Assembly (NCBI GenBank): GCA_947372235.1
Contig: CANBSW010000032.1
Coordinates: 1 to 34,725 of the forward strand
Reading direction: 5' to 3'
Length of the DNA stretch: 34,725 nucleotides
Source of the DNA: Chitinophagaceae bacterium
GTDB taxonomy: Bacteria; Bacteroidota; Bacteroidia; Chitinophagales; Chitinophagaceae
Numbering within the stretch: the first letter of the stretch is position 1; the number at the start of each line of letters is the position of its first letter. The notes under the pieces were generated by a model. The model worked only from the letters and a program-made list of their open reading frames with translations, searched no databases and was not told the origin of the DNA. The translations under genes and the position numbers were made by a program. Positions 8,157-16,354 of the stretch are shown here, piece after piece.

Positions 8157-8726
8157 CTATACTAATTCTCTTTTAGAACTCCAATTTTTAGCGATATAAT
8201 AAGATCCAAACAATACAGCAGCAAACACAACGGTAGCCACTACACTGTTAAGATAGAAAGGAAGCGCATCATCATAACATAACAGTAAGCCTGCAAAAGT
8301 TTTAGGACGGTTTAAACCATAGCCTCTATCGCTTACCCACACAAAAAAATTAGATACCAGAAAATAAGAAGTAGGTGCCGCCAATGCAGCCACCAATACA
8401 TTAGCGATTTTTTTGGTGTTGATCAAAAAGCCAAAAGCTGTCATACCGGCAAATAACAGGTAGTTAAGCCACTGACCATCATAAAAACCCTGAATATTGG
8501 TAACACCGGCGTTATACAAACCCTGGTACAAAAGATCAGAGATAAACATTGACAATAAAGGGAGTGCAAAAGCCCATTTTTTGTTCTTTACGAATAAAGC
8601 TCCGCTAAACAAGCCAATCGCAATTTGAGGTGCAAAACCCATCGGGCGGTTAGGAAGTATACGGTAGAGGGCACTTACCAGCACCATTAAAAAAAGAGAA
8701 ATGACCAGTGATCTGTTGATTTTCAT
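8157..8726 (-). CDS. DUF6580-like integral membrane protein
   Basis: The 189-residue protein has about five to six hydrophobic segments. It starts with a membrane helix (SLVISLFLMVLVSALYRILP) and contains NRPMGFAPQIAIGLFSGALF, SMFISDLLYQGLY and APTSYFLVSNFFVWVSDRGY. This arrangement (proline- and glycine-bearing helices, an SD motif in helix 3, an SNFxVW motif in the middle) matches small membrane proteins annotated as DUF6580/putative transport protein and resembles the ECF-transporter S-component fold. No substrate can be assigned. It stands alone, ends at the hairpin at 8091-8138, and is probably monocistronic. Confidence 0.65.
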   Translation of the reverse strand: MKINRSLVISLFLMVLVSALYRILPNRPMGFAPQIAIGLFSGALFVKNKKWAFALPLLSMFISDLLYQGLYNAGVTNIQGFYDGQWLNYLLFAGMTAFGFLINTKKIANVLVAALAAPTSYFLVSNFFVWVSDRGYGLNRPKTFAGLLLCYDDALPFYLNSVVATVVFAAVLFGSYYIAKNWSSKRELV

Positions 8727-8805
8727 TTGTTTGATAGTTTCGATGCAAAAATAGGCCTTATTGCTATTGGCGCGTACTCAATTTTCCTCATATGTGTATA
8801 AAGAT

Positions 8806-10014
8806 CTATAAAGCAGGTACAAAAGCTTTAAAGAGTGTGCAATTTCCGGATGCCTGCATTGTATAAGATTCGCCGGCAGGTATGGCAACCGCCTCACCAC
8901 GCTTGAGAACCAGTTTATTATTGATCAATACCCCACCTTCTGTTACGATCATGAGTTCCAGCGAATATGATTTTGATGAATAAGCAATTGTTGAGGAAAG
9001 ATCAATTTTCGCGATCCCGAAATCCGCTACAGGACAAGGATATATTTTTTCTCCTGGCAATACCGTATTTCCGGACATTACATTGGGAATGATGCTCTCA
9101 AAAATGGTATGTTTCATCAATTCGGGAACATCTATATGTTTTGGAGTGAGTCCGGCTCGTAGTACATTATCACTATTTGCCATCAACTCAATACACTGTC
9201 CTTCCATATACGCATGCGGGATACCTGCACTTTGAAAAACACCTTCCCCCGGATTGGCTTTCACTATATTGAAGAAATAAATAGAAAATACAGCCCTGTC
9301 TATATTCACCCCCTCTGATTGTCCTTCAAAAATTCTGGCAACCCACCAGCCGGGCATCTCTTTTGTCAGCTCATTATCATTCTTCTTTCTGATCTCTCTT
9401 TTGATCAAATTTACGAGCAAGGCATTTATATCGACCTGCTCCATTTCCATTACAAACTGATATAACGCTTTTAATCCCTCCCGTCTGAATAAAGGCAATA
9501 AAACATTAAATTCCTGAACATCTTCCAGTGTTTTTTCTATGGCGTCTAATTGCTTGAACCCATGTAATAACCAGAATTCACTTAAAGCCACCATCACTTC
9601 AGGCTTATGATTCCTGTCCTTATAATTACGATAGGGTGCATTGATCGGAATTCCTTCAGATTCTTCCCTGTCGAACCCCTTTTCTGCTTCCGCTTTACTG
9701 GGGTGAACCTGAATAGACAGTATCTCATTCACATCCTGAGCTTTGAACAGATAAGGCAATTCTCCAAAACGGGCATATACTTTTTCGGAAAGGATCTTTT
9801 CAGGATTTTCTTTGATCATGGCATATAAAGATTGATAACCATCATGGGTCATCAATTCAGAAGGAGCCATGGGGTGAGCACCCATCCAGTATTCGGCAAA
9901 TGGTTTATGGTCCGGATTGGTAATCCCTAACAGGTTGGGCAAAAAATCATACCCGCCCCAGGCATAGTTCATCACTTTGCCTTTCAGTTTACAGATCGTA
10001 TCTTTTGTTTCCAT
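8806..10014 (-). CDS. manA: Mannose-6-phosphate isomerase, class I
   Basis: The 402-residue protein is a type I phosphomannose isomerase that interconverts mannose-6-phosphate and fructose-6-phosphate. Zinc ligands are visible in the cupin core: glutamine and histidine in LSIQVHPSKAEAEKG, the glutamate in NHKPEVMVAL, and the histidine in GIPHAYMEGQCIEL. The type I signature YKDRNHKPE is intact, and a second cupin half (residues about 320-400) closes the protein. The N-terminal KVMNYAWGGYDFLPNLLG is typical. It feeds GDP-mannose synthesis for surface glycans or allows mannose use. It is divergent from the yraN gene with about 90 bp between the two starts. Confidence 0.95.
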   Translation of the reverse strand: METKDTICKLKGKVMNYAWGGYDFLPNLLGITNPDHKPFAEYWMGAHPMAPSELMTHDGYQSLYAMIKENPEKILSEKVYARFGELPYLFKAQDVNEILSIQVHPSKAEAEKGFDREESEGIPINAPYRNYKDRNHKPEVMVALSEFWLLHGFKQLDAIEKTLEDVQEFNVLLPLFRREGLKALYQFVMEMEQVDINALLVNLIKREIRKKNDNELTKEMPGWWVARIFEGQSEGVNIDRAVFSIYFFNIVKANPGEGVFQSAGIPHAYMEGQCIELMANSDNVLRAGLTPKHIDVPELMKHTIFESIIPNVMSGNTVLPGEKIYPCPVADFGIAKIDLSSTIAYSSKSYSLELMIVTEGGVLINNKLVLKRGEAVAIPAGESYTMQASGNCTLFKAFVPAL

Positions 10015-10104
10015 CGCGTATAAATTACAGGTATTTTCCTATAACGTGGAAAAGTGAAATATCTTGTACTGTGGCCTAATTTTAAGAAAACTTATTTACA
10101 GGCC

Positions 10105-10461
10105 ATGAACAGTAATCAGATCAAAGGTAATAAAGGAGAAGAATTAGCTGCCGCCTACCTAGTTAAAAAAGGATATTCGCTGTTGGAAAGAAACTGGCGT
10201 TTCCGGCATTGGGAAGTGGATATCATTGCCACCAAAGATCGCTTTCTTCATTTTATTGAAGTAAAAACCCGCCATTCTCTCCGCTACGGCCGCCCCGAAG
10301 AAAGCATCACCCGCGATAAAATGAGTAACCTGCGAAATGCGGCTGAAGAGTACCAGTACCTACACCCCGAATGGAAATACATTCAGTTCGATGTACTCGC
10401 TATCACAATTATGAATGAAGAAGTGAAAGAGGTGCTGATGATTGAAGACGTGTATTTTTAA
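10105..10461 (+). CDS. yraN: YraN family (UPF0102) putative endonuclease
   Basis: The 118-residue protein from the ATG at 10105 has the normal family length; a GTG at 10054 would add 17 unconserved residues. The family pattern is present: KGNKGEELAAAYLVKKGYSL, ERNWRFRHWEVDIIA and FLHFIEVKTRHSLRYG, with the PD-(D/E)xK-like glutamate, aspartate and E-V-K set. The aspartate motif reads WEVD where most members have GEID. The family resembles Holliday-junction resolvases but its function is unproven. The gene is followed by a long palindromic array. Confidence 0.9.
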   Translation: MNSNQIKGNKGEELAAAYLVKKGYSLLERNWRFRHWEVDIIATKDRFLHFIEVKTRHSLRYGRPEESITRDKMSNLRNAAEEYQYLHPEWKYIQFDVLAITIMNEEVKEVLMIEDVYF

Positions 10462-10588
10462 TTAAGAATTAGAAATTAGGAATTAAGAATTGAGAAGTTT
10501 TCGTTTTGAAGGTTGTATACTTTACTCAGAGACATCAACTCAGTTCAAAAAAGTAATTCCTAATTCCTAATTTCTAATTCTTAATTAT
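10460..10588. repeat. Inverted pair of heptanucleotide arrays between convergent genes
   Basis: A 26-bp arm at 10460-10485 is a perfect inverted repeat of 10561-10586, with 75 bp between. The left side reads in 7-nt steps (TTAAGAA, TTAGAAA, TTAGGAA, TTAAGAA, TTGAGAA) and the right side reads TAATTCC, TAATTCC, TAATTTC, TAATTCT. The arms overlap the stop codons of both the yraN gene and the YkgJ-type gene. Confidence 0.8.
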
Positions 10589-11094
10589 TTTTCATACCGC
10601 TCCATCATCTTCTCCACCATCCTATACGTTGCCGGACAATAGGTGATATTTTGCTGATGAACATGTATGTATTCTACCATTTTCTTTTTGGTGAGATATG
10701 GGAAACCTGCACAGTCTGCAGGGCGCACTTCATAGATACTGCACATATTGGTGGTAAGGTCAAGAAACTGGCAGGGTTGTTTTTTATTTACCCAATCCTT
10801 ATCCGATTTTTCATATATCAGCCATTTATCGCGAAATTCGATCGGGGTAATTTCAAAATGTGCGGCTATGCGCTTCAGGTCTTTGTCGGTGAAAGTAGGT
10901 GTCATGGTTTTGCAGCAATTGGCGCAGCTTAAGCAATCCACTTCTTTCCAAACTTCGGCGTTGATGATCTCTGCTGTTTTATCCAATCCGCTGGGAGGAT
11001 TTTTTTCGATCTTTCCTAAAAACTTTTTGAAAGCTTTCTTATGGTAACGAACTTTTTGTTTGAATGAACGGAGGTTTACTTGCATATTATTCAT
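10585..11094 (-). CDS. YkgJ-family cysteine-cluster protein
   Basis: The 169-residue protein has the C-x2-C-x2-C-C cluster (CLSCANCC, about residues 54-61) and two more conserved cysteines in QPCQFLD and MCSIYEVRPADCAGFP. This is the pattern of the YkgJ/CxxCxxCC family (PF03692), thought to chelate zinc or iron or an Fe-S cluster. The role is not established. There is no signal peptide, so it is cytoplasmic. A second in-frame ATG at 11085 is an equally possible start. It converges on yraN, with the palindromic array between them overlapping both stop codons. Confidence 0.88.
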   Translation of the reverse strand: MNNMQVNLRSFKQKVRYHKKAFKKFLGKIEKNPPSGLDKTAEIINAEVWKEVDCLSCANCCKTMTPTFTDKDLKRIAAHFEITPIEFRDKWLIYEKSDKDWVNKKQPCQFLDLTTNMCSIYEVRPADCAGFPYLTKKKMVEYIHVHQQNITYCPATYRMVEKMMERYEK

Positions 11095-11104
11095 TACAGA
11101 TTGG

Positions 11105-11231
11105 CAAATTTGCAGATTAGCGAATTAATAATTTTAAAGGGGCAATATCGAATAACCTAACTTCAATTCCAAAATTTATCAATTTTAATAGAGGATATTT
11201 CTAATTCGTCAATCCACCAATCCGCAATTTG
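11105..11231. repeat. Imperfect inverted pair of octanucleotide arrays upstream of xerD
   Basis: The left arm (11105-11127) reads as 8-nt units close to GC(A/G)(A/G)ATT-N. The reverse complement of 11202-11231 reads GCGGATTG, GTGGATTG, ACGAATTA, also in 8-nt steps. The ends CAAATT and CGAATTA match between the arms. Pairing is incomplete, so this is weaker than the other palindromes. Confidence 0.45.
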
Positions 11232-11244
11232 ATAAAATGTTTTT

Positions 11245-12153
11245 ATGTGGGATGCATACAAAAAAGGATACAAGGCATGGCTAAGACTGGAGAAATCATT
11301 GAGCGATAATTCGGTGGAAGCCTACCTGCGGGATGTAGAAAAACTGACAGAATATTTACAGACATCCAATCAACTCTTGCAACCTGCCGAACTGGAATTA
11401 AAAGACCTTCAGCAGTTTGTAAAATGGATAGGAGAGCTGGGAATGACAGCCACTTCGCAGGCAAGGATCATTTCGGGTATCCGGAGTTTTTATAAATATT
11501 GTTTGTTGGAACAGATCACAAAAAACGATCCATCCACCCTGCTGGAAGCACCTAAAACAAGAAGAAAATTACCCGATGTTCTCACATTTGAAGAAATTGA
11601 ACTCGTGATCGCACAATTGGATCAAAGCACACCCGATGGAGGTAGAAACAAAGCCATTCTGGAAACCATGTACAGTTGCGGCCTGCGGGTTAGTGAGTTG
11701 ATCAACCTGAAAATTTCCTGCCTGTATCTGGATGTGGGCTTTGTAAGAGTGATCGGTAAAGGTGATAAGGAAAGACTGGTTCCTATTGGTCGTGATGCTA
11801 TTAAATACATCAAAATCTATAAAGATAATATCCGTGTACATCAGGAGATACAACCCGGTTTTGAAGATATTCTTTTCCTAAATCGCCGCGGTAAAAATCT
11901 GAGTCGCATCATGATCTTTTACATCATTAAAGCCATGGCAGCCAAAGCCGGAATTACCAAACATATTTCGCCACATACTTTCCGGCATTCATTTGCAACA
12001 CATTTGGTGGAAGGGGGTGCCGACTTACGTGCCGTGCAGGAAATGCTGGGGCATGAAAGTATTACTACTACAGAGATCTATACACATCTTGACAGAGATT
12101 ATCTGCGGGATACCTTACAGAGATTTCATCCCGCCTACCGGTCGGGGCGCTAA
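11245..12153 (+). CDS. xerD: Tyrosine recombinase XerD
   Basis: The 302-residue protein has an N-terminal SAM-like core-binding domain (about 1-90) and a catalytic domain with the full active-site set: arginine in SCGLRVSELINL, lysine in VIGKGDKERLVPIG, H-x-x-R in HTFRHSFATHL, histidine in MLGHESITTTEIYTH, and the nucleophilic tyrosine in the same segment. Length and motif spacing match chromosomal XerD/XerC rather than integrases of mobile elements. It resolves chromosome dimers at dif with its Xer partner. No dif-like site was recognised here. The last codons and stop codon lie inside the hairpin at 12135-12170, so the C-terminal residues YRSGR are encoded by the repeat. Confidence 0.9.
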   Translation: MWDAYKKGYKAWLRLEKSLSDNSVEAYLRDVEKLTEYLQTSNQLLQPAELELKDLQQFVKWIGELGMTATSQARIISGIRSFYKYCLLEQITKNDPSTLLEAPKTRRKLPDVLTFEEIELVIAQLDQSTPDGGRNKAILETMYSCGLRVSELINLKISCLYLDVGFVRVIGKGDKERLVPIGRDAIKYIKIYKDNIRVHQEIQPGFEDILFLNRRGKNLSRIMIFYIIKAMAAKAGITKHISPHTFRHSFATHLVEGGADLRAVQEMLGHESITTTEIYTHLDRDYLRDTLQRFHPAYRSGR

Positions 12154-12170
12154 AGCGACCTGAACGGTAG
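12135..12170 (+). repeat. Compound hairpin, copy 1 (on the xerD stop codon)
   Basis: Arms 12135-12151 and 12154-12170 pair over 17 positions with two mismatches and one G-T pair. The outer stem is CTACCG with CGGTAG, and the inner core is GTCGG-N2-CGCT with AGCG-N-CCTGAA. The xerD stop TAA (12151-12153) falls at the apex. The same core occurs in copy 2 at 16216-16251 with a different but still complementary outer stem. No U-tract follows, so it is not a standard terminator. Confidence 0.8.
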
Positions 12171-12201
12171 GTAGGGTGTACCAAAAAAATTGTATCCGCC
12201 C

Positions 12202-14178
12202 TTAATCCCTTTCCGCATGCAGCACCATTTCTTTTCTGCCACTTATACCTGCAGCCTTATCCACCAACTCTAAAAATTCTTTACGGTATCCTTCTCTATC
12301 CGCTCCCAAAGCCTTACCTGCCAATGACTGCAGAAAAACATAGCTGCTGTTTCCTTTAAATGCAGAATTACGTAACATCATTCCAAACGAAGCCACCGCA
12401 GATGCAAATCGAAGATTCTCAGAAGCTTTTTCTATTGCGATCGCTTTCCCTTGTAAAGGGTAAGAAACCAAGCTGCTTTTATCGCTATCCGGTTGTTTAT
12501 ACCTGAGTTTAATGGTTAGTATTTCATCTGACAGTTTAGCCTGTTCGGTAGTAATAGCCTGAAGATTCACCTGGTAACGCAATGAGTCAACAGATGATTG
12601 TTCCGGCATATCAACGCCAACAGGAACCAATTCATACAAAGCAGTAACGGTATGTCCGCTGCCAAGTTCGCCAGCATCTTTCTGATCATTATTAAAATCT
12701 TCTTTGGCCAGCATCCGGTTTTCATATCCAATCAACCTATATCCTTTTATTTGTTTAGGATTGAATTCTACCTGCAGTTTTACATCTTTCGCAATAGTGT
12801 ACAATGTTCCTCCAAATTCATTCACCAATACTTTTTTGGCTTCACTGAGTTGATCGATGTATGCATGATTGCCATTGCCTTTATCAGCCAGTTTCTGCAT
12901 TTTGGCATCCTGGTAATTGCCTGTTCCAAAACCTAACACCGTTAAATACACTCCGCTTTTTCTTTCTTCTTCAATCATTCTTTCCAATGCATCATCACTG
13001 GAAGCACCTACATTAAAATCGCCATCTGTACAAAGTATCACACGGTTATTTCCTTCTTTCTCAAAATTCTCTTTGGCAATTTTATACGCCAGTTGTATAC
13101 CGGCACCACCGGCTGTTGAACCTCCGGCTTCCAGCCTTTCAATTGCTTCTTTGATAGTTGCAGATTTATTGCCATTCGTGGAAGGCAGCACCAGTCCTGC
13201 ATTTCCGGCATACGCTACAATGGCAACCCTATCCACCGGACGCAACTGATCAACCAATAATTGTAAGGAAGCTTTTACCAGCGGAAGCTTATCCGGCGAA
13301 AACATACTGCCACTTACATCTATCAAAAAAGTAAGATTCGATGGAGGCAATTCTTTCACATCCATTTTCTTTCCCTGTAAACCGATCATGACTAATTGAT
13401 GTTGCGTATTCCACGGACAAACCGCTATCTCTGTATGCACGGCAAAAGGGTCTTTGCCAATGGGCTGCGGATATTCGTAATGAAAATAATTGATCATCTC
13501 TTCAATTCTTACAGCACCAGCGGGTGGCAATTGACCATTCTTTAAATACCTTCTCACATTACTGTAAGAAGCTGCATCTACATCAATAGAAAAAGTTGAC
13601 AATGGATTATCTGATACTTTGAGATAAGGATTCTCTATAATTTTATCATATCCTTCCCTGTTATATCCATCACGATAGCGTAACTTATCCTGATAAAACT
13701 GGGTTTGATCATACATTTCGGCTTTGCCGGATATTTTACTTAACAAACCCTGTGCTGAGCCCATATTGAGCGCACCAGCACTGACAATATAAGATTGAGT
13801 TGATATAGGAACATTGCTAACTGAACCCGTTAAATCTTTTCTCTTTTGTGCCTGGTATCCCACAACTACTACTTCATTAAGTAATGAATTTGTAGACTGC
13901 AACCTAACAGTTAGAAACGTTTCATTATTTATTATAACCTCTTTCATTGCAAAACCAAGCATTGTAAAAACAAGTGTGGCTTTAGGAGTTGGAATACTAA
14001 TGCTAAAAGTTCCGTTGGTAGCTGAAAAAGTTTGAACCTTGGTTTCTTTTACAACAATTTGTGTAATTAAAGGATTTCCTGCATCATCTGTAACTGTACC
14101 GGTAATAATACGGGTAGAATTTCCGTAAACCATTGCCATGATACACAGCAAAAGGGTAACTAAAAATGTTTGTTTCAT
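12202..14178 (-). CDS. von Willebrand factor A protein with carboxypeptidase-regulatory-like domain and SusC-type motif
   Basis: From the ATG at 14178 the product has 658 residues. The signal peptide is MKQTFLVTLLLCIMAMVYG; longer in-frame extensions lack a sensible start. A carboxypeptidase-regulatory-like beta-sandwich (about 22-95) is followed by NEVVVVGYQAQKRKDLTG (101-118), the segment that opens the plug of SusC-type TonB receptors, but no barrel follows. A vWA N-terminal region (STFSIDVDAASYSNVRRYL, about 194-212) precedes the vWA domain with an intact MIDAS (DVSGS, 287-291; TDGDF later) and a C-terminal DUF3520-like part. The protein is expected in the periplasm or on the cell surface, binding a partner through a metal ion. 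It is divergent from the sigma/anti-sigma operon with only 77 bp between starts, and its TonB-box-like segment nearly matches one in the anti-sigma protein. Confidence 0.9.
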   Translation of the reverse strand: MKQTFLVTLLLCIMAMVYGNSTRIITGTVTDDAGNPLITQIVVKETKVQTFSATNGTFSISIPTPKATLVFTMLGFAMKEVIINNETFLTVRLQSTNSLLNEVVVVGYQAQKRKDLTGSVSNVPISTQSYIVSAGALNMGSAQGLLSKISGKAEMYDQTQFYQDKLRYRDGYNREGYDKIIENPYLKVSDNPLSTFSIDVDAASYSNVRRYLKNGQLPPAGAVRIEEMINYFHYEYPQPIGKDPFAVHTEIAVCPWNTQHQLVMIGLQGKKMDVKELPPSNLTFLIDVSGSMFSPDKLPLVKASLQLLVDQLRPVDRVAIVAYAGNAGLVLPSTNGNKSATIKEAIERLEAGGSTAGGAGIQLAYKIAKENFEKEGNNRVILCTDGDFNVGASSDDALERMIEEERKSGVYLTVLGFGTGNYQDAKMQKLADKGNGNHAYIDQLSEAKKVLVNEFGGTLYTIAKDVKLQVEFNPKQIKGYRLIGYENRMLAKEDFNNDQKDAGELGSGHTVTALYELVPVGVDMPEQSSVDSLRYQVNLQAITTEQAKLSDEILTIKLRYKQPDSDKSSLVSYPLQGKAIAIEKASENLRFASAVASFGMMLRNSAFKGNSSYVFLQSLAGKALGADREGYRKEFLELVDKAAGISGRKEMVLHAERD

Positions 14179-14255
14179 ACAATTGATTTTAAACCAGATG
14201 ACAATGAGAGAAGAATTACACACGGGTATCGAAAAAAAATTATCTTCATAATTAC

Positions 14256-14825
14256 TTGATACCTGTAAAACATATAGAAGGATCAGCTCCTGTTTTGGAT
14301 GAAGAACTGTTACTCGAGTATCAGTCAACAGGAGACCAGCAGCAACTGGCAACGCTTTACCTGCGCTACACAGACCTTGTGTATGGAACTGCCATGAAAT
14401 ACCTCAAAGAACCCGAAACGGCAAAAGATACCGTGATGAATATTTACCAGGAACTGGTAAATAAACTAAGATCACATGAGGTTGATAATTTCAAAAGCTG
14501 GTTATACGTAGTTACCAAAAATCATTGTTTGATGTTATTACGCAAACAAAAGAAAACTGTGACAGTTGAATTCAATGCAGATTTTATGCAATCGGAAGAC
14601 TTCGGGCATCTGGACAGTATACTGGATAAGGAAAAAGAATTACAAAAATTAGAAACCTGCATTGAAGCATTAACAGAAGACCAAAAAAATACAATCCGTC
14701 TATTTTACCTCGATGGCAAATGTTATAATGAAATAACGAAAGCAACGGGACTCGACTGGAACAAAGTGCGTAGCCTTGTACAAAATGGAAGACGAAACCT
14801 GAAAATCTGTATGGATAAAAAATGA
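14256..14825 (+). CDS. ECF-type RNA polymerase sigma factor
   Basis: The 189-residue protein has sigma region 2 (about 22-90: LYLRYTDLVYGTAMKYL, then FKSWLYVVTKNHCLMLLRK) and region 4 with a helix-turn-helix (about 125-185: LTEDQKNTIRLFYLDGKCY, then EITKATGLDWNKVRSLVQ). It lacks regions 1 and 3, as ECF sigma factors do. The start is probably the TTG at 14256, because the N-terminus (IPVKHIEGSAPVLDEELLL) looks family-conserved and the first in-frame ATG lies inside region 2. The stop overlaps the ATG of the next gene (ATGA at 14822-14825), giving translational coupling to the membrane anti-sigma protein. Its promoter region faces that of the vWA gene, a likely regulon member. Confidence 0.9.
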   Translation: MIPVKHIEGSAPVLDEELLLEYQSTGDQQQLATLYLRYTDLVYGTAMKYLKEPETAKDTVMNIYQELVNKLRSHEVDNFKSWLYVVTKNHCLMLLRKQKKTVTVEFNADFMQSEDFGHLDSILDKEKELQKLETCIEALTEDQKNTIRLFYLDGKCYNEITKATGLDWNKVRSLVQNGRRNLKICMDKK

Positions 14826-16219
14826 GTGCAAATCATAATCATATAAAAAAATATTCACTCACAGATATTGAACAATACCTGCAGGGAAACCTATCTCCTG
14901 CCGAAATGCATGAAATGGAGAAAGCCGCTGTGCAGGATCCTTTTCTGGCAGATGCGATGGAAGGATATCAATTCACAGATCTTACTAAAGCACAGAAAGA
15001 TCTTGCAGATATCAGATTAGAATTATTGAAAGAAGATCCGGAAACTGCACCTGTAATTCAACTTACACCACAAAGAAAAAATTGGCTACGTGCCGCTGTT
15101 ATTATTTTATTATTGACCGGATCTTCAACGATAGCATGGTTTGTGTTCAAATCAGAACCACAGAAAAAAGAAATGGTGCAGCAGGTTAAAAAAGATTCTG
15201 TACAAACAAATACCGCACTCGGTAACCAAATTGATTCTGTTTCAGAATCAAAGAAAGATCTGCTTGCAACTGTACCTCCCATAAAAAAACAAGCATCATC
15301 GAAAATCTTACTAAAGGAAAAAACAACCAGTGAAAGCACAGAATCAGCTTCTGCAATAGTAAGCTCACGAGATATTCTGGCAGAAAGCAGACAAGATACG
15401 CTTACAGATAAAATAGCGCTGCAAAGCTCAACCGCAATGAATAATCCTTCAGTTGCTTTAATGGCGAAAGTTGGCGGAGTTAGTGCGAATAATTATAAAT
15501 CGGAATTGTTATCAGCAACTTTGGCAAATACTACCATCACTTCGGTAGGAAGTCTGCAAGGCATTACTGTAGCTGATAATATTTCATTTGGTTCTGGAAA
15601 TGCCACACCACTAAACTTATTAAAAGGCAGAGTAGTTGATATACACAATAAACCCATTGCATTTGCAACTGTTAGGGCAGATAAAAACAGCCTGATTGCA
15701 CAAACAGACTCTGCTGGAATATTTACTTTACGCGTGAAAGACAGTATCCAAAAAGTAAATATCAAAGCAATTGCTTTTGAAGAAACAACCGCTCAGTTAA
15801 AAGCTTCTGAAACTAACCAGATCACTTTAAAAGATGCTTCGGGCACTTTAGATGAAGTGGTGGTAGTTGGATATCAGACTCAAAAGAAAAAAGACCTCAC
15901 AGGAAGTATCGGTTCAAGAAAAGTATCTCCACAACCGAATATTCAACCATTTTTCAAACCGGAAATTGGGTGGGATTCATTAATGACTTATTTGAGGAGA
16001 AAAATAAAATATGATAAATTAGATAAACAAATACAAGGAGACATCACCGTAAAAATGACAGTAAAAAAAGAAAAGATATTGGATGTTGAAATAGTACAAT
16101 CCATGAATAATTCATTGAATAAAAAATTGGCCAAAGCGTTGAAAAATGGCCCAAAATGGATTAGTTCTGATACTTCTGAAAACAAACAAACGCATACTAT
16201 AATTATCCGCCTTTATTAA
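14822..16219 (+). CDS. Membrane anti-sigma factor with SusC-type motif and TonB C-terminal-like domain
   Basis: The 465-residue protein begins with the Bacteroidota anti-sigma N-terminus (YSLTDIEQYLQGNLSPAEMH, then DPFLADAMEGY; about 11-50), which should hold the sigma factor in the cytoplasm. One membrane helix follows at about 89-109, then a Ser/Thr/Lys-rich linker to about 265, a carboxypeptidase-regulatory-like domain (268-338), the SusC-type segment DEVVVVGYQTQKKKDLTG (344-361), and a TonB C-terminal-like domain (about 382-465: GWDSLMTYLRRKIKY, then GDITVKMTVKKEKILDVEI and GPKW). The periplasmic half thus has both a TonB-box-like peptide and a domain of the type that binds TonB boxes. 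The gene is coupled to the sigma factor by a 4-bp overlap. The architecture is seen directly; sensing of the vWA protein or of envelope state is inferred. Confidence 0.85.
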   Translation: MSANHNHIKKYSLTDIEQYLQGNLSPAEMHEMEKAAVQDPFLADAMEGYQFTDLTKAQKDLADIRLELLKEDPETAPVIQLTPQRKNWLRAAVIILLLTGSSTIAWFVFKSEPQKKEMVQQVKKDSVQTNTALGNQIDSVSESKKDLLATVPPIKKQASSKILLKEKTTSESTESASAIVSSRDILAESRQDTLTDKIALQSSTAMNNPSVALMAKVGGVSANNYKSELLSATLANTTITSVGSLQGITVADNISFGSGNATPLNLLKGRVVDIHNKPIAFATVRADKNSLIAQTDSAGIFTLRVKDSIQKVNIKAIAFEETTAQLKASETNQITLKDASGTLDEVVVVGYQTQKKKDLTGSIGSRKVSPQPNIQPFFKPEIGWDSLMTYLRRKIKYDKLDKQIQGDITVKMTVKKEKILDVEIVQSMNNSLNKKLAKALKNGPKWISSDTSENKQTHTIIIRLY

Positions 16220-16251
16220 CAGTCGGAACGCTCCAGCGGCCTGAATGTTAA
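16216..16251 (+). repeat. Compound hairpin, copy 2 (on the anti-sigma stop codon)
   Basis: Arms 16216-16232 and 16235-16251 pair with the same layout as the copy at 12135-12170: the core is GTCGG-N2-CGCT with AGCG-N-CCTGAA, and the outer stem is TTAACA with TGTTAA instead of CTACCG with CGGTAG. The anti-sigma stop codon TAA (16217-16219) lies in the outer stem. All six outer pairs are kept although the sequence differs from copy 1. Confidence 0.78.
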
Positions 16252-16354
16252 CAGCACTAATGCTACAGACTGATTCCCCCAACATTCATCCCTCATAACC
16301 CTCCCAATCGATTGCGAAAAAATAATATAGATTTGCCCCACTAAACAAATACAT

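Noticed and set aside
9607..9828. Plus-strand ORF inside manA
   Set aside because: It is antisense to conserved manA coding sequence, has no known domain and no plausible start context.
11245..12153. Integrase of a mobile element
   Set aside because: Length and motifs match chromosomal XerD, and there are no attachment sites, cargo genes or transposases around it.
14179..14352. N-terminal extension of the vWA protein by 58 codons
   Set aside because: The extension runs across the divergent promoter into the sigma factor gene, and the ATG at 14178 opens a normal signal peptide.
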